A stretch of 64,000 bases of DNA from Epsilonproteobacteria bacterium UBA4036 (GCA_002382325.1 DGAG01000010.1:124001-188000); one strand, 5' to 3'; positions 1 to 9,113 are shown, counted from the stretch's first letter. The notes: a model not told the origin generated them from the sequence alone. Translations and numbers: made by a program.

Positions 1-2136
1 AGTGAACGAATTAAAGATCGACTCAATGTCGTTGTTTCCAATATTTTATTGGGCATTATTTTAATTACCATTTTAGTTGCGGTTTTAATCAATTATCGAA
101 TGTCGTTTATTATTGCTGTGGGGATTCCCACTTCGTTTGTTATTGCTGCTGTGTATATGTATTTATCGGGCTATACCATCAATATGATTTCACTCGTTGG
201 TGTCCTTATTGCCATAGGGATAGTCGTGGATGATGCCATTGTTGTCAGTGAAAACATTCAACAACACATTGAAGAGGGGTATGCTCCCAAAGATGCTGCT
301 TTTATGGGGGCAAGTGAAATGGTCAAACCCGTTACCATCGCTTCATTGACCACATTATTTTCATTTTTACCCATTTTGATGATCAGTGGAACCATGGGTG
401 AAATTATGAAGTTAATCCCCATTGCTTTAAGTGCCTTGGTTGTCGCTTCTCTTATTGAATCATTTATTTTCTTACCCATTCATGCCGCACATACGCTTAA
501 AACAGGCTCAAAAGTAACTTCATGGGAAAAAGCCAATGCCATTTACAATACCATCATTCACTTTTTTATGCACTGGAAAAAGAGTTTTATCGCCATATTT
601 GTTGTTTTAGTTCCTTTGTTGACGTTCTATTTTGTCAGCAATTCCAAATTCCAAATGTTTCCTAAATTTGATGCCAATGATGTCAAAATCACCCTAAAAG
701 CCAACTCCAATACCACACTCGAAGAGGCTTTTGCTATTGTCAGTAGCATTGAAAATGATCTACTCCAACATCAAGAAGAGTTTTATATTCGAGGTATTGA
801 TTCGGTTGCAGGATACCGAAAAGATGTGGGGAACAACACCGAAAATTTCCCGTATGCCATGTATATGACTGTTGAATTACAAAAGCTCAAAGCCATCAAC
901 TTTTTAGATAAATATGTCACACCTTATTTGAGTTTTCATTACGATGATGAATTTCGAACTCGAGAGATTACCTCCGATGATGTAGCAGCAAAACTCAAAC
1001 ACTTTTTACAACAAAAAGATTATAAAACCAAATTTAATTTGGATGAAATTGAAGTCTTAGAGCGAAAAGTAGGACCCATAAAATCGGACATTAAAATCGG
1101 CGTAGTTACCCCTGATAATCAAAAAGCCATTGATGCGGTTTTACTGCTTAATGATGAGATTGCCAAAATAAAAGGGATTAAATCATCGGCAAACTCTTTA
1201 AAGTTTGGTATCGATGAAATTAAAGTTAAAGTCAACTCCTATGGAGCCTCTTTGGGTATCACTGAATCATTTATTGGCTCATACTTATCCAATTTATATT
1301 TGTTGAAGAAAAAAGCGGTTTCGTTTGATGAAAAAGAGATGTTGGATATTAAAATCAAATCCCAAAGTAAAGACAGTTTTCAAAGTTTAACCAAAACACT
1401 CATTCCTTTAGATAATGGTACATTTGTTGCCTTAGATGAGATTGTTGAACTCAATACCATTCGAGCCTTTGAACAACTGCTTAAAGACGATGGCATTAAA
1501 AATTTTTATGTTGTTGCTAATGTTAATCCCGATATTATCACTTCCACAGAAGTCATTGAGATATTAAAACCCACGTTAAAACAAATTGAAAACAATGGAG
1601 TAAAACTCACCTACAAAGGGGAAGCTGAAAAAAAGGCTGAACTGAAAAGTGATATGCTTTTAGCCACTGCCTTAGCAACGGTTTTAATTATGATTGCCAT
1701 GTTGTATTTGTTTAACTCTTTTACAGAAACTTTAATTGTCATGAGTGTGATTCCTTTTTCAATTTTAGGGGTTTTATTAGGGCATGAAATCATGGGGTTA
1801 AATCTTTCTATGCCCTCTATGATTGGCTCACTAGGACTTGCAGGAGTTGTCATTAACGATGGAATTATTATGATGACCTATTTGAAAAAAGCCAAAACCA
1901 TGGAAGAGATTTTTGCTCGTGCAACGAAACGATTACGTCCGATTATGATAACCACCATTACCACCATTGTGGGAATGATTTCCTTGATCTTTTTCCCCAC
2001 AGGAGAAGCGGCAATTTTTCAACCCATTGCGATTGCGTTAGGGTTTGGTTTGGCTTGGGGTACGGTTTTAAATCTTATTTATCTGCCTGTGTTATATACA
2101 TTAACTCACCGACTTAAACATAAAGAGTTGTATTAG
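1..2136 (+). CDS. RND-family efflux transporter, inner-membrane subunit (5' end outside window)
   Basis: The reading frame is open from the first base, so the gene starts upstream; 711 residues of the C-terminal part are visible. It resembles the AcrB-type hydrophobe/amphiphile exporters, which use the proton gradient to expel substrates through a tripartite envelope complex. Visible are a run of membrane helices, the paired Asp of the proton relay (codons at 229-234, context GIVVDDAIVV), a large periplasmic domain (about nt 640-1650) and a second helix bundle ending near the stop. Full-length family members have about 1000 residues, so roughly 300 are missing. Adaptor and outer-membrane partners would be expected upstream. 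Substrate cannot be told from this part. Confidence 0.85.
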   Translation, partial: SERIKDRLNVVVSNILLGIILITILVAVLINYRMSFIIAVGIPTSFVIAAVYMYLSGYTINMISLVGVLIAIGIVVDDAIVVSENIQQHIEEGYAPKDAAFMGASEMVKPVTIASLTTLFSFLPILMISGTMGEIMKLIPIALSALVVASLIESFIFLPIHAAHTLKTGSKVTSWEKANAIYNTIIHFFMHWKKSFIAIFVVLVPLLTFYFVSNSKFQMFPKFDANDVKITLKANSNTTLEEAFAIVSSIENDLLQHQEEFYIRGIDSVAGYRKDVGNNTENFPYAMYMTVELQKLKAINFLDKYVTPYLSFHYDDEFRTREITSDDVAAKLKHFLQQKDYKTKFNLDEIEVLERKVGPIKSDIKIGVVTPDNQKAIDAVLLLNDEIAKIKGIKSSANSLKFGIDEIKVKVNSYGASLGITESFIGSYLSNLYLLKKKAVSFDEKEMLDIKIKSQSKDSFQSLTKTLIPLDNGTFVALDEIVELNTIRAFEQLLKDDGIKNFYVVANVNPDIITSTEVIEILKPTLKQIENNGVKLTYKGEAEKKAELKSDMLLATALATVLIMIAMLYLFNSFTETLIVMSVIPFSILGVLLGHEIMGLNLSMPSMIGSLGLAGVVINDGIIMMTYLKKAKTMEEIFARATKRLRPIMITTITTIVGMISLIFFPTGEAAIFQPIAIALGFGLAWGTVLNLIYLPVLYTLTHRLKHKELY

Positions 2137-2226
2137 TTTTTGGTTTTTAGTCATTGGTTATTGGTTACTGGTTTGGATTGCCTTTTGAGTCAACAACTAA
2201 AAACCAATCACTATCAACTAAAAATA
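2137..2226. repeat. Intergenic inverted repeat of degenerate 7-nt units (element 1 of 4)
   Basis: Fills the gap between the RND gene and the rhodanese gene. The left arm contains TTTTTGGTTTTTAGTCATTGG-like sequence with TTGGTTA units; the right arm (from about 2192) is the matching CAACAACTAAAAACCAATC. The arms could form a long imperfect hairpin. Same architecture as the elements at 3464, 20371 and 53546. Function unknown. Confidence 0.6.
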
Positions 2227-2266
2227 TGTTATGATTGTAGTGACATATTTGTCAAAAGGAGAAACG

Positions 2267-3460
2267 ATGAAAAAACTATTTATTTCAATTATAATGGTAT
2301 GTAGTCTTGGCTTGATTGGTTTAAATGCCACTGCCTTGGATGAGTTTAATGCCCATGCTTCAGCCAAAGTTAAAACCCTTGTGACTCAACACAATTTAAC
2401 CGTGGTAGATTACCCTTATGTTAAAAAAGCCGTAGGAAAAGGGACACGACAAATGGCAAAATCCATTGTAGTAGATGCAAGACCCACTAAACTCTATGAT
2501 ATGGGTCATATCCCCAGTGCGTTGTCATTGCCTGACAATAAATTTGCACAAATGTATGAAGAAACCTTAGGAAATGTGGCAAAAGATAAAGAGCTTATTA
2601 TTTATTGTGGTGGATTTGATTGTGCCAAAAGTCCTCAACTTGCACTTATGTTGATGGAAAAAAAGCATACCAATATCAAAATCTATGCCGCAGGAATGCC
2701 TCAATGGAGTCAAAAAAGTTACGATGAAATTGAACTTAATGTGGCGTATGCGATGTATGAAAAACGAGCCGCTTTTTTTATCGATGCAAGACCTTATGGT
2801 ATGTTTGAAAAAGGAACTATCTTAGGGGCCATTTCCATTCCTGATACACAATTTAATCAATTTACGGGATTTTTACCTGCGAATGTCAACACACCTGTGA
2901 TCACTTTTTGCGGAGGACATGAGTGTGCCAAATCACACATAATTGCTAAAACCATGGTTTCAATGGGGTATCAAAATGTCAAAGTTTTAGCCTCAGGATT
3001 TCCTTCATGGAAAGCAGCTTCTTATCCTACAACAGGAGCAGCTGTGGTAAAAAAACAAACGGCAGTAACAACAAAAGAGATTGAAACCTTCCTAAAAAAA
3101 GGCGAAGACACAGGTACAGTTGATGGCAAATGGTTTGTTCAAAACTATAAAACTTTTCCAAAAAATGTTATTTTGGTCAACGTTAAAAGTGTCGATGAGT
3201 TTAAAACAGGACACATTGAAGGTTCAATCAATGTGAATGCTGAAAAAATGAAACCACAAGAACTCTTAAATGCTCTGCCTAAAGAGGGGGAAATTGTCTT
3301 TTATTGTGGAACAGGAACACGAGCAATGGAAGCATGGGGAATGTTAGCTGAAGAGTTAAAATACGAAGACATTCACAGAATCTTCTATTTAGATGCCAAC
3401 ATCAAATGCAATGAAAAAAATGAGTGTACCATTGAACCCAATGAGCCTTTAGGCGTTTAA
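2267..3460 (+). CDS. Exported protein with three tandem rhodanese domains
   Basis: The ATG at 2267 was chosen over one 36 nt upstream because it follows AAAGGAG at good spacing and begins a clear Sec signal peptide (MKKLFISIIMVCSLGLIGL). The mature protein of about 375 residues carries three rhodanese-like modules. Each has its own loop Cys: CGGFDCAKS, CGGHECAKS and CGTGTRAME. Rhodaneses move sulfane sulfur through a persulfide on this Cys; here that would happen in the periplasm. All three Cys are present, so all three domains may be active. Downstream is a hairpin-forming repeat. The physiological sulfur donor and acceptor are unknown. Confidence 0.85.
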   Translation: MKKLFISIIMVCSLGLIGLNATALDEFNAHASAKVKTLVTQHNLTVVDYPYVKKAVGKGTRQMAKSIVVDARPTKLYDMGHIPSALSLPDNKFAQMYEETLGNVAKDKELIIYCGGFDCAKSPQLALMLMEKKHTNIKIYAAGMPQWSQKSYDEIELNVAYAMYEKRAAFFIDARPYGMFEKGTILGAISIPDTQFNQFTGFLPANVNTPVITFCGGHECAKSHIIAKTMVSMGYQNVKVLASGFPSWKAASYPTTGAAVVKKQTAVTTKEIETFLKKGEDTGTVDGKWFVQNYKTFPKNVILVNVKSVDEFKTGHIEGSINVNAEKMKPQELLNALPKEGEIVFYCGTGTRAMEAWGMLAEELKYEDIHRIFYLDANIKCNEKNECTIEPNEPLGV

Positions 3461-3463
3461 TGA

Positions 3464-3587
3464 AAGTAAGAGGTGAGAAGTAAGAAGTGAGTGGTAAAAA
3501 ACAAAGTCACGTTGCTTCACCACTCACCACTCACCACTCACCACTCACCACTCACCACTTACCACTTACCATTCACGATTTACCTCT
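3464..3587. repeat. Tandem CACCACT heptads with a facing inverted arm (element 2 of 4)
   Basis: From 3518 there are six perfect CACCACT units in a row (3518-3559), then degenerate units TACCACT, TACCATT, CACGATT and TACCTCT. Facing them at 3464-3496 are complementary degenerate units of the AGTGAGA/AGTAAGA type. The whole can fold into a long hairpin with a loop of about 20 nt. It lies between the convergent rhodanese and XRE genes and ends at the XRE stop codon. It could end transcription in both directions, but there is no classical U-run. Confidence 0.7.
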
Positions 3588-3589
3588 TT

Positions 3590-3844
3590 TCAAACATCTT
3601 CAAAAAAACTCTTCATGGGTACATTTAATATTTGAGCAATTAAATACAACTGTTTTATGTTGTAATGTTTATTTTCCAATCCTGCCTCAATTTTTCCTAT
3701 CATACTTGCAGAGGAGTGCCCAATACTCAATGCCAACTCTTCTTGAGAAAAATTCTTCTTTTTTCGTATTTTTTTAACATTTTTAGCTATTTTCAGATGA
3801 ACTGTATTGACATCAAATTCATCAATATCTAAATATTGTAACAT
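3590..3844 (-). CDS. Small XRE-family helix-turn-helix regulator
   Basis: An 84-residue protein made almost wholly of a Cro/C1-type HTH domain (about residues 15-75). The recognition region reads FSQEELALSIGHSSASMIGKIEAG, with the usual Q, E, A and IE.G pattern. There is no sensor or dimerisation extension. It is divergent from the histidine kinase gene at 3961. The intervening 116 bp holds two TTCCCTATA-type inverted repeats, one 10 bp upstream of this start, so autoregulation is likely (inference). Ligand or trigger unknown. Confidence 0.85.
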   Translation of the reverse strand: MLQYLDIDEFDVNTVHLKIAKNVKKIRKKKNFSQEELALSIGHSSASMIGKIEAGLENKHYNIKQLYLIAQILNVPMKSFFEDV

Positions 3845-3854
3845 TTATGTTTTA

Positions 3855-3869
3855 TTCCCTATAAGTGAA
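3855..3869. promoter_or_regulatory. Candidate operator 1 for the XRE regulator
   Basis: TTCCCTATAAGTGAA has the dyad TTCnCT...AGnGAA and shares TTATTCCCTATA with the second site. It lies 10 bp from the start of the XRE gene, where a repressor would block its translation or transcription start. Confidence 0.5.
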
Positions 3870-3909
3870 AGTTTTGTGTAAGTATAAAAAAGTTACAATT
3901 TAAACGTTA

Positions 3910-3923
3910 TTCCCTATAGAGAA
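3910..3923. promoter_or_regulatory. Candidate operator 2 for the XRE regulator
   Basis: TTCCCTATAGAGAA is a near-perfect dyad (TTCnCT-AT-AGnGAA). It starts 55 bp from the first site, close to five helical turns, and about 37 bp upstream of the histidine kinase start. This suggests one regulator controls both divergent genes. Confidence 0.5.
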
Positions 3924-3960
3924 CATTTTCTTTCTTGGAATTTGACAAAAAAGGCATGAA

Positions 3961-4923
3961 ATGAAGTTAAATGATTCCGCAGTTATTTTATTTGTAAAAT
4001 ATTACCCATTGGCAATTTTTATCAGTATTTATCTGTTTTTTATTATGTTTCATAACACCGATTTTATAATTTTTATTGTAATTTTACCTACGTTTTTTCT
4101 CTATTTTTACTGCTTAAACATATTAAACAATCGATTGCTTAAATATAAAAGTGATTTAAAACAAGCTCATCTTATTAACCATAAAAAAGAGACTCTTTTA
4201 TTGCAACAATCCAAACTTGCAACTATGGGAGAGATGATTGGAAATATTGCTCATCAATGGAGACAACCTCTTAGTGCAATTACCTCTGCAACCAGTGGCA
4301 TAAAACTTCAACAAGAATACAATCTTTTAAAAGAAGAAGATTTAAAAGACGTATTAAACGGTATAATGAGAAATGCCAATTATTTGTCTCAAACCATTGA
4401 TGACTTTAGAAATTTTTATAACCCGACAAATCATAAAGAAAACTTTGATATTAACCTTTGCATAAATAATGCTTTAAAACTTATTCAAACCCAACTTTTA
4501 TCTCATAACATTCTCATTTTACATACCTTATCTCAAAAGAACTTCTCATTGTATGGAATACAAAATCAATTAATTCAAGTTATCATCAATATTGTCAACA
4601 ATGCCAAAGATCAACTCCAGAACAACCCAAATACTCTAAAAATTATCAAAATCTTTACCTTTCAAACTCAACAACACACCATTATTTCAATTAAAGACAA
4701 TGGAGGTGGCATAAAAGCAGACAATCTTCAAGATATCTTTGAACCCTATTTTACGACAAAACCCATTTCCAAAGGAACAGGGATTGGGTTATATATGTCA
4801 AAAAAGATTATACAAACTCACTTCAAAGGGAATATAATTGCCCGAAATTCTGTTTTTACTGCCCACAAAGTAAAATATCTGGGTGCTGTATTTCATATTG
4901 TTATTCCGAATAATAATAATTAA
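3961..4923 (+). CDS. Membrane-bound sensor histidine kinase
   Basis: 320 residues. Two hydrophobic helices (about 14-30 and 36-55) with almost no periplasmic loop, then a HisKA domain with the phospho-acceptor His98 (IAHQWRQPLSAI) and a complete HATPase domain: N box NIVNNAKDQL, G1 DNGGGI, G2 GTGIGLYMSKK. The lack of an extracellular domain suggests sensing within or beside the membrane. No receiver-domain gene is adjacent; the next response regulator (6138) is two genes on and paired with an HD-GYP protein. The gene faces the XRE regulator and shares its candidate operators. The ribosome-binding site is weak. Confidence 0.85.
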   Translation: MKLNDSAVILFVKYYPLAIFISIYLFFIMFHNTDFIIFIVILPTFFLYFYCLNILNNRLLKYKSDLKQAHLINHKKETLLLQQSKLATMGEMIGNIAHQWRQPLSAITSATSGIKLQQEYNLLKEEDLKDVLNGIMRNANYLSQTIDDFRNFYNPTNHKENFDINLCINNALKLIQTQLLSHNILILHTLSQKNFSLYGIQNQLIQVIINIVNNAKDQLQNNPNTLKIIKIFTFQTQQHTIISIKDNGGGIKADNLQDIFEPYFTTKPISKGTGIGLYMSKKIIQTHFKGNIIARNSVFTAHKVKYLGAVFHIVIPNNNN

Positions 4924-4929
4924 AATAAT

Positions 4930-4959
4930 TTAATAAATAATATTTTCGTTATTTATTAA
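4930..4959 (+). terminator. AT-only hairpin after the histidine kinase gene
   Basis: TTAATAAATAA and TTATTTATTAA form an 11-bp perfect stem with an 8-nt loop, 6 nt after the stop codon. There is no GC in the stem and no clean U-run, so termination is uncertain. The rest of the gap to 5148 is AT-rich with no recognisable gene. Confidence 0.35.
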
Positions 4960-5148
4960 TAATATCATAAATTACCTATATAAAAAGCATTTTACTTATC
5001 ATTTTTTAGTCACTTTTAGTAACTTTAAATAAAAATAATAATAAAATTCTATTTTATAATTTTTATAATTTAAAAATTTAAGTTACAATTTTATTACATT
5101 AGCATTTATTTGCGATTTGTTTACGATTTATTTCTTAGAAGGCATCAA

Positions 5149-6141
5149 ATGAATAACGTCAATACGTACACGATTTTTACTCCCATTGTCAAAGAGACAT
5201 TACAAAAAGGAGAATCTTATCCTTATAATATATACCGACAAGTGGATGAAAAGATTTTTTCAATACTTTTAAAAAAAAATGAAATATTTGATACCAGTCC
5301 ACAATGTTTTGTTGTGGATGAAAACATATCCAATTTATTTATTAAATCAACGGATAAACACAAATATCAAAGCTATATACAAAAACATATTTCAGATATT
5401 TTAGACAATCAAACTATCAGCTTGGATGCCAAAGCCAGTTTAATCAAAGAGATTGCTTCTGTGACGATGTATGACCTTTTTCAAAGTGATGTAAACAGTG
5501 AAAATCTTTTGAAAATCAATACCTTGGTCAACAACTCAATTAAATTGATATTAACCGATAAAAATGCAATGTACTCGATGCTTAAAGTAACAACGTATGA
5601 TTATTATACCTATACTCACTGCATTGATGTCGCAACATATGCTTTAGGATTTGGTTCATATTTGCAATTGGAACTTGATGATTTAAATACCTTAGGAAAA
5701 GCGGCTATGCTTCACGATTTGGGTAAAAAGAATATTCCTTATGAAATTATTACTAAAAATGACAAACTCACAACAGATGAATATGAACTGATCAAAGAAC
5801 ACCCTTTGCACAGTGTTGAACTTTTACAACAAACAGGGGAAAGTAATCAAAAACTTTTAACTCTAATTGCTCAACACCATGAAAAATGTGATGGGACAGG
5901 TTATCCTTATGGATTAAAAGAAGAACAAATCGATACCTTGGCAAAAATTATTGCTGTTTGTGATGTTTTTAATGCCTTAACCACACAACGAACCTACAAA
6001 AATCGTATGAGTTCTTATGATGCTTTTAAAATCATGTGCAATGAAATGAGTCATCATTTGTGTAAAAAAACACTCAAACATTTTATTGGTTTTATGGGCT
6101 GTAAAGAGTATGAAAAAAATGCCTTTGGTGCTTTGACATGA
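5149..6141 (+). CDS. HD-GYP domain protein, probable c-di-GMP phosphodiesterase
   Basis: 330 residues. Start at ATG 5149 (preceded by AGAAGG) rather than a TTG 39 nt upstream. Residues 1-140 match nothing I recognise. Residues about 145-310 form an HD-GYP domain with the metal-binding HD at 189-190 (HDLGKKNIP) and the signature HHEKCDGTGYP at 243-253. HD-GYP enzymes hydrolyse c-di-GMP to pGpG or GMP. All key residues are present, so activity is expected. It has no receiver domain of its own, but the next gene, which overlaps by 4 nt, encodes one. The two proteins probably work as a split sensor-output pair. Confidence 0.85.
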   Translation: MNNVNTYTIFTPIVKETLQKGESYPYNIYRQVDEKIFSILLKKNEIFDTSPQCFVVDENISNLFIKSTDKHKYQSYIQKHISDILDNQTISLDAKASLIKEIASVTMYDLFQSDVNSENLLKINTLVNNSIKLILTDKNAMYSMLKVTTYDYYTYTHCIDVATYALGFGSYLQLELDDLNTLGKAAMLHDLGKKNIPYEIITKNDKLTTDEYELIKEHPLHSVELLQQTGESNQKLLTLIAQHHEKCDGTGYPYGLKEEQIDTLAKIIAVCDVFNALTTQRTYKNRMSSYDAFKIMCNEMSHHLCKKTLKHFIGFMGCKEYEKNAFGALT

Positions 6142-7376
6142 GTGTTAACAACCTTTTACCTCATCTTACCATTGTATATATTGAAGACGATGATGCCACA
6201 CGAGAATCTATGTACTCTATTCTCGTCAAACTGTTTAAACAAGTTTTCATTGGACGAAACGGAGAAGAAGGTCTAAAAATATGCTTGGAGTATCGCCATA
6301 CAATTGACATTATTGTCAGTGATATAAATATGCCAAAACTTTCAGGCATTGCTTTGGTTAAAGCCATACGAAAAGAGGGTTTGGATACTCCCGTTATATT
6401 CTCAAGTGCCTACAAAGAGTCTTCTTTTTTATTGGAAGCCATAAAACTCAATATTTCAGATTATTTGGTCAAACCTTATAATATACGACATTTACTTACG
6501 AGAGTTGAACACATTTGTCAAGAAAAGCAAAAACAAAAACTCATTCTTCGACAAAAAAGAGAACTCAAACAATATTTAGAACTGATTGATAAAGTGGCTA
6601 TTATTTCTAAAACCGATACCAAAGGTAAAATCGTTTTTGTCAATGATATTTTCTGTGAAGTCGCAGGATATGAAAAAAAAGAACTTTTAGGAAAACCTCA
6701 TAATATTGTACGACATCCTGATATGCCCAAAGAAGCTTTTAAAGGACTTTGGGAAACAATCAGCCAAGGAAATATTTGGAAAGGGAAGGTTAAAAATCGT
6801 TCAAAAAACAATAGTCCATATTTTGTCAATGCCACCATAATGCCTATTTTTGACCAATGTGAACACATTATAGGTTATATGGGCATTCGTTTTTTAACAA
6901 CACAAGAAGAGACGGAAAAAAGAGAATTTAGAAAAAAAGTAATGGATAACATTAAAGAGTGTAAGAAAAAAGAGATTGAGCTCAACAATGAGATAAAACT
7001 TTTAAAACAAAAAGCCAAGCAGTTTGCTCATGTCGATTTAATCAGTCAAGCATTGGAAGATGAAAAAAAGAAATCTTCCAAACAATATTCACAAATCATT
7101 CATTTTGAAGAACAATTAAAAGAAACCAAAGACTCTTTTGATAAATTTCGACACGACTCTTACAATAAATTTATTGGTCTGAACAGTGAATTGAAACATC
7201 TCTCTTCATTAAAAACCATTTTAGAAAACAAATACAAAGAAAAAAGTGTTGATATTAAAATCAGAGACACTGAAATAATCAAGTTAAAAGAACGTATCGA
7301 AGAGCAAAATAAAACCATTTTAAACTTAAAAGATGTGGTTGCTTTTAGAGAATCTCAGCTAAGAAAATATCAATAA
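6138..7376 (+). CDS. Response regulator: receiver + PAS + long coiled coil, no output domain
   Basis: 412 residues. An N-terminal receiver domain (acidic pocket EDDD near 16-19, phospho-acceptor Asp62 in VSDINMP, conserved Lys in VKPYN) is followed by a PAS domain (about 145-255) of the Aer type, with the stretch GKPHNIVRHPDMPKEAFKGLW. The C-terminal 150 residues are charged and repetitive, predicted coiled coil, with no enzymatic or DNA-binding domain. It overlaps the HD-GYP gene by 4 nt (ATGA) and is probably co-translated with it. It may relay phosphorylation and redox or energy signals to the HD-GYP partner by protein contact (inference). Confidence 0.8.
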   Translation: MSVNNLLPHLTIVYIEDDDATRESMYSILVKLFKQVFIGRNGEEGLKICLEYRHTIDIIVSDINMPKLSGIALVKAIRKEGLDTPVIFSSAYKESSFLLEAIKLNISDYLVKPYNIRHLLTRVEHICQEKQKQKLILRQKRELKQYLELIDKVAIISKTDTKGKIVFVNDIFCEVAGYEKKELLGKPHNIVRHPDMPKEAFKGLWETISQGNIWKGKVKNRSKNNSPYFVNATIMPIFDQCEHIIGYMGIRFLTTQEETEKREFRKKVMDNIKECKKKEIELNNEIKLLKQKAKQFAHVDLISQALEDEKKKSSKQYSQIIHFEEQLKETKDSFDKFRHDSYNKFIGLNSELKHLSSLKTILENKYKEKSVDIKIRDTEIIKLKERIEEQNKTILNLKDVVAFRESQLRKYQ

Positions 7377-7383
7377 AATTGTA

Positions 7384-9012
7384 TTATGGTGTCACCAAGT
7401 CAATCGCCGAAGTTACGTTGGAAGCTTGTTTGAGATTGATATTATCAAATTCAATTCCCACTTTTTTAAACTTTTGAATAAATCTTGGTTTTAAACCACA
7501 AATGATGAGTTTTTTATCTTTGGCTTTAAAATTATCCACAATGGATTTAAATGCAACCAAACCTGTCATATCAATCATGGGTACGTTTTCCATATTTAAA
7601 ATTACCACATGAATGTTCTCTTTGCTGTCAATAAGTGTTCGCAAAGCACTTTGTGCAGCACCAAAAAACATGGGTCCATTGATGTCATAAATTGCCATAT
7701 CTTCAGGCACATTAGGATGTAGGGTCTCTCTTTGTGGTGTATTAAGCAATTCAATGGAATACAACTCAATGGTGCGTTTAATAAACAAAATTGAAGCCAA
7801 TCCCATTCCTACACCCACAGCAATTTGCATATCCAATAACACCGTTAAACTAAAACAGGTCAAAAGAACATACACATCGTGTTTGGGGGCAACTTGCAAA
7901 ATATTTTTAAAATGCTTGATTTCTGACATATTCCATGCCACCATTAATAATAAAGCCGAAAGAGATGCCATGGGCAAATACGATAAATAAGGGGCAAATA
8001 ACACAATGGAAGCTAAAATAAATAAAGAGTGTACCACTGAAGAGAGTTTAGAACTTCCTCCTGATTTGACATTGGCAACACTACGTGCAATAGCTGCTGT
8101 TGCTGGTATTCCTCCAAAAAATGGCACGGCAATATTGGCTAAACCTTGCCCGATTAACTCTTTATTGGGGTTGGTTCGATTGCCTGTCATACCATCAGAA
8201 ATAACCGCACACAACAAGGATTCTAAAGCTCCTAAAATGGCTATGGCTACACTGTGAGGTAACAGTTTGTAAAATAAATCTAAGTTGATATCTTCTAAAG
8301 ACAATTCAGCCCAAGGCAGCGTAAATTGTAAAGGGATAGGTGGGATTCCATTGCCTTTGATGGCACCAATTTCATATGCAAAGGTCGAAGCAATCGTTGA
8401 AATATTTTGTCCCCAATAGGCATTTGCAATAAACGCAAAGAAAGTAACGACACTTAAAGCAATCAAAGCAGCAGGAATTTTACTTTTTGTTTTTGTCCAG
8501 ACGATTAAAATAAACAAAGTTGTAGCACCTACGACAAACTCATTGATTTGAAAGGTTGAAAATGAGCTGAATAACGTATGGACTTTTTCATGAAAGTGTC
8601 CGGTAAAATGCTCAATTTGAAGACCAAAAAAATCTTTAATTTGAAATGTTGCAATAACCACCGCAATACCTGTAGTAAATCCAACGGTGACAGGATAAGG
8701 AATAAGTTCAATTAAATTGCCCAATTTAAATAAACCCATAAGCAATAAAATCACTCCTGACATTAAGCCACACAGCAATAATCCTTGCAGTCCAAACTCT
8801 TGTACAATGGGAATTAAAATCACCACAAACGCAGCCGTAGGACCAGAAATATTGATTTTGCTGCTGCCAAAAACAGCGGCAACAATCCCTGCAATAATGG
8901 CCGTATAAAGACCGTTTTGAGGTGGCACACCAATGGCAATGGATAATGCCATGGACAAAGGCAAAGCAATGATTCCAACGGTTAAACCGGCAAAAATATT
9001 TTTAATAACCAT
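7384..9012 (-). CDS. SulP-family anion transporter with STAS domain
   Basis: 542 residues. The N-terminal about 400 residues are a multi-helix SulP membrane domain (opening VGIIALPLSMALSIAIG, then GLYTAIIAGIVAAVFGSSKINISGP split by helices). A C-terminal STAS domain follows (about 440-540; VILNMENVPMIDMTGLVAF). Family members carry sulfate, bicarbonate or other small anions. The substrate cannot be fixed from sequence, though bicarbonate and sulfate are both plausible in this group. The gene is divergent from a TetR regulator at 9169, and the 156 bp between them holds palindromes that suggest local repression. Confidence 0.85.
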   Translation of the reverse strand: MVIKNIFAGLTVGIIALPLSMALSIAIGVPPQNGLYTAIIAGIVAAVFGSSKINISGPTAAFVVILIPIVQEFGLQGLLLCGLMSGVILLLMGLFKLGNLIELIPYPVTVGFTTGIAVVIATFQIKDFFGLQIEHFTGHFHEKVHTLFSSFSTFQINEFVVGATTLFILIVWTKTKSKIPAALIALSVVTFFAFIANAYWGQNISTIASTFAYEIGAIKGNGIPPIPLQFTLPWAELSLEDINLDLFYKLLPHSVAIAILGALESLLCAVISDGMTGNRTNPNKELIGQGLANIAVPFFGGIPATAAIARSVANVKSGGSSKLSSVVHSLFILASIVLFAPYLSYLPMASLSALLLMVAWNMSEIKHFKNILQVAPKHDVYVLLTCFSLTVLLDMQIAVGVGMGLASILFIKRTIELYSIELLNTPQRETLHPNVPEDMAIYDINGPMFFGAAQSALRTLIDSKENIHVVILNMENVPMIDMTGLVAFKSIVDNFKAKDKKLIICGLKPRFIQKFKKVGIEFDNINLKQASNVTSAIDLVTP

Positions 9013-9068
9013 ATCGACTCTTTAAATAATTTCAGCTATTTGACACAAAGATGTAAGTCTATTCCTTT

Positions 9069-9113
9069 TATTCTTAATTTTGAATTAAGTTCAAATATAA
9101 GAATAAAGTTCAA
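9069..9113. promoter_or_regulatory. Palindrome cluster between SulP and TetR genes
   Basis: CTTAATTTTGAATTAAG (9073-9089) is a 7-bp-arm dyad. It is nested in a wider inverted repeat TTATTCTTA (9069-9077) / TAAGAATAA (9098-9106). AAGTTCAA also occurs twice, 18 bp apart (9088 and 9106). Such overlapping symmetry between a transporter and a divergent tetR gene is what a TetR operator usually looks like. Confidence 0.45.

Noticed and set aside
1..2136. RND gene as a truncated pseudogene
   Set aside because: The frame is open to the window edge without stops and all visible motifs are intact; the truncation is due to the window.
3518..3587. CACCACT array as a CRISPR array
   Set aside because: Repeat units are 7 nt with no spacers, and no cas genes are near.
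3487..3777. 96-aa plus-strand frame
   Set aside because: It translates the heptad repeat and the reverse of the XRE gene; no ribosome-binding site or homology.
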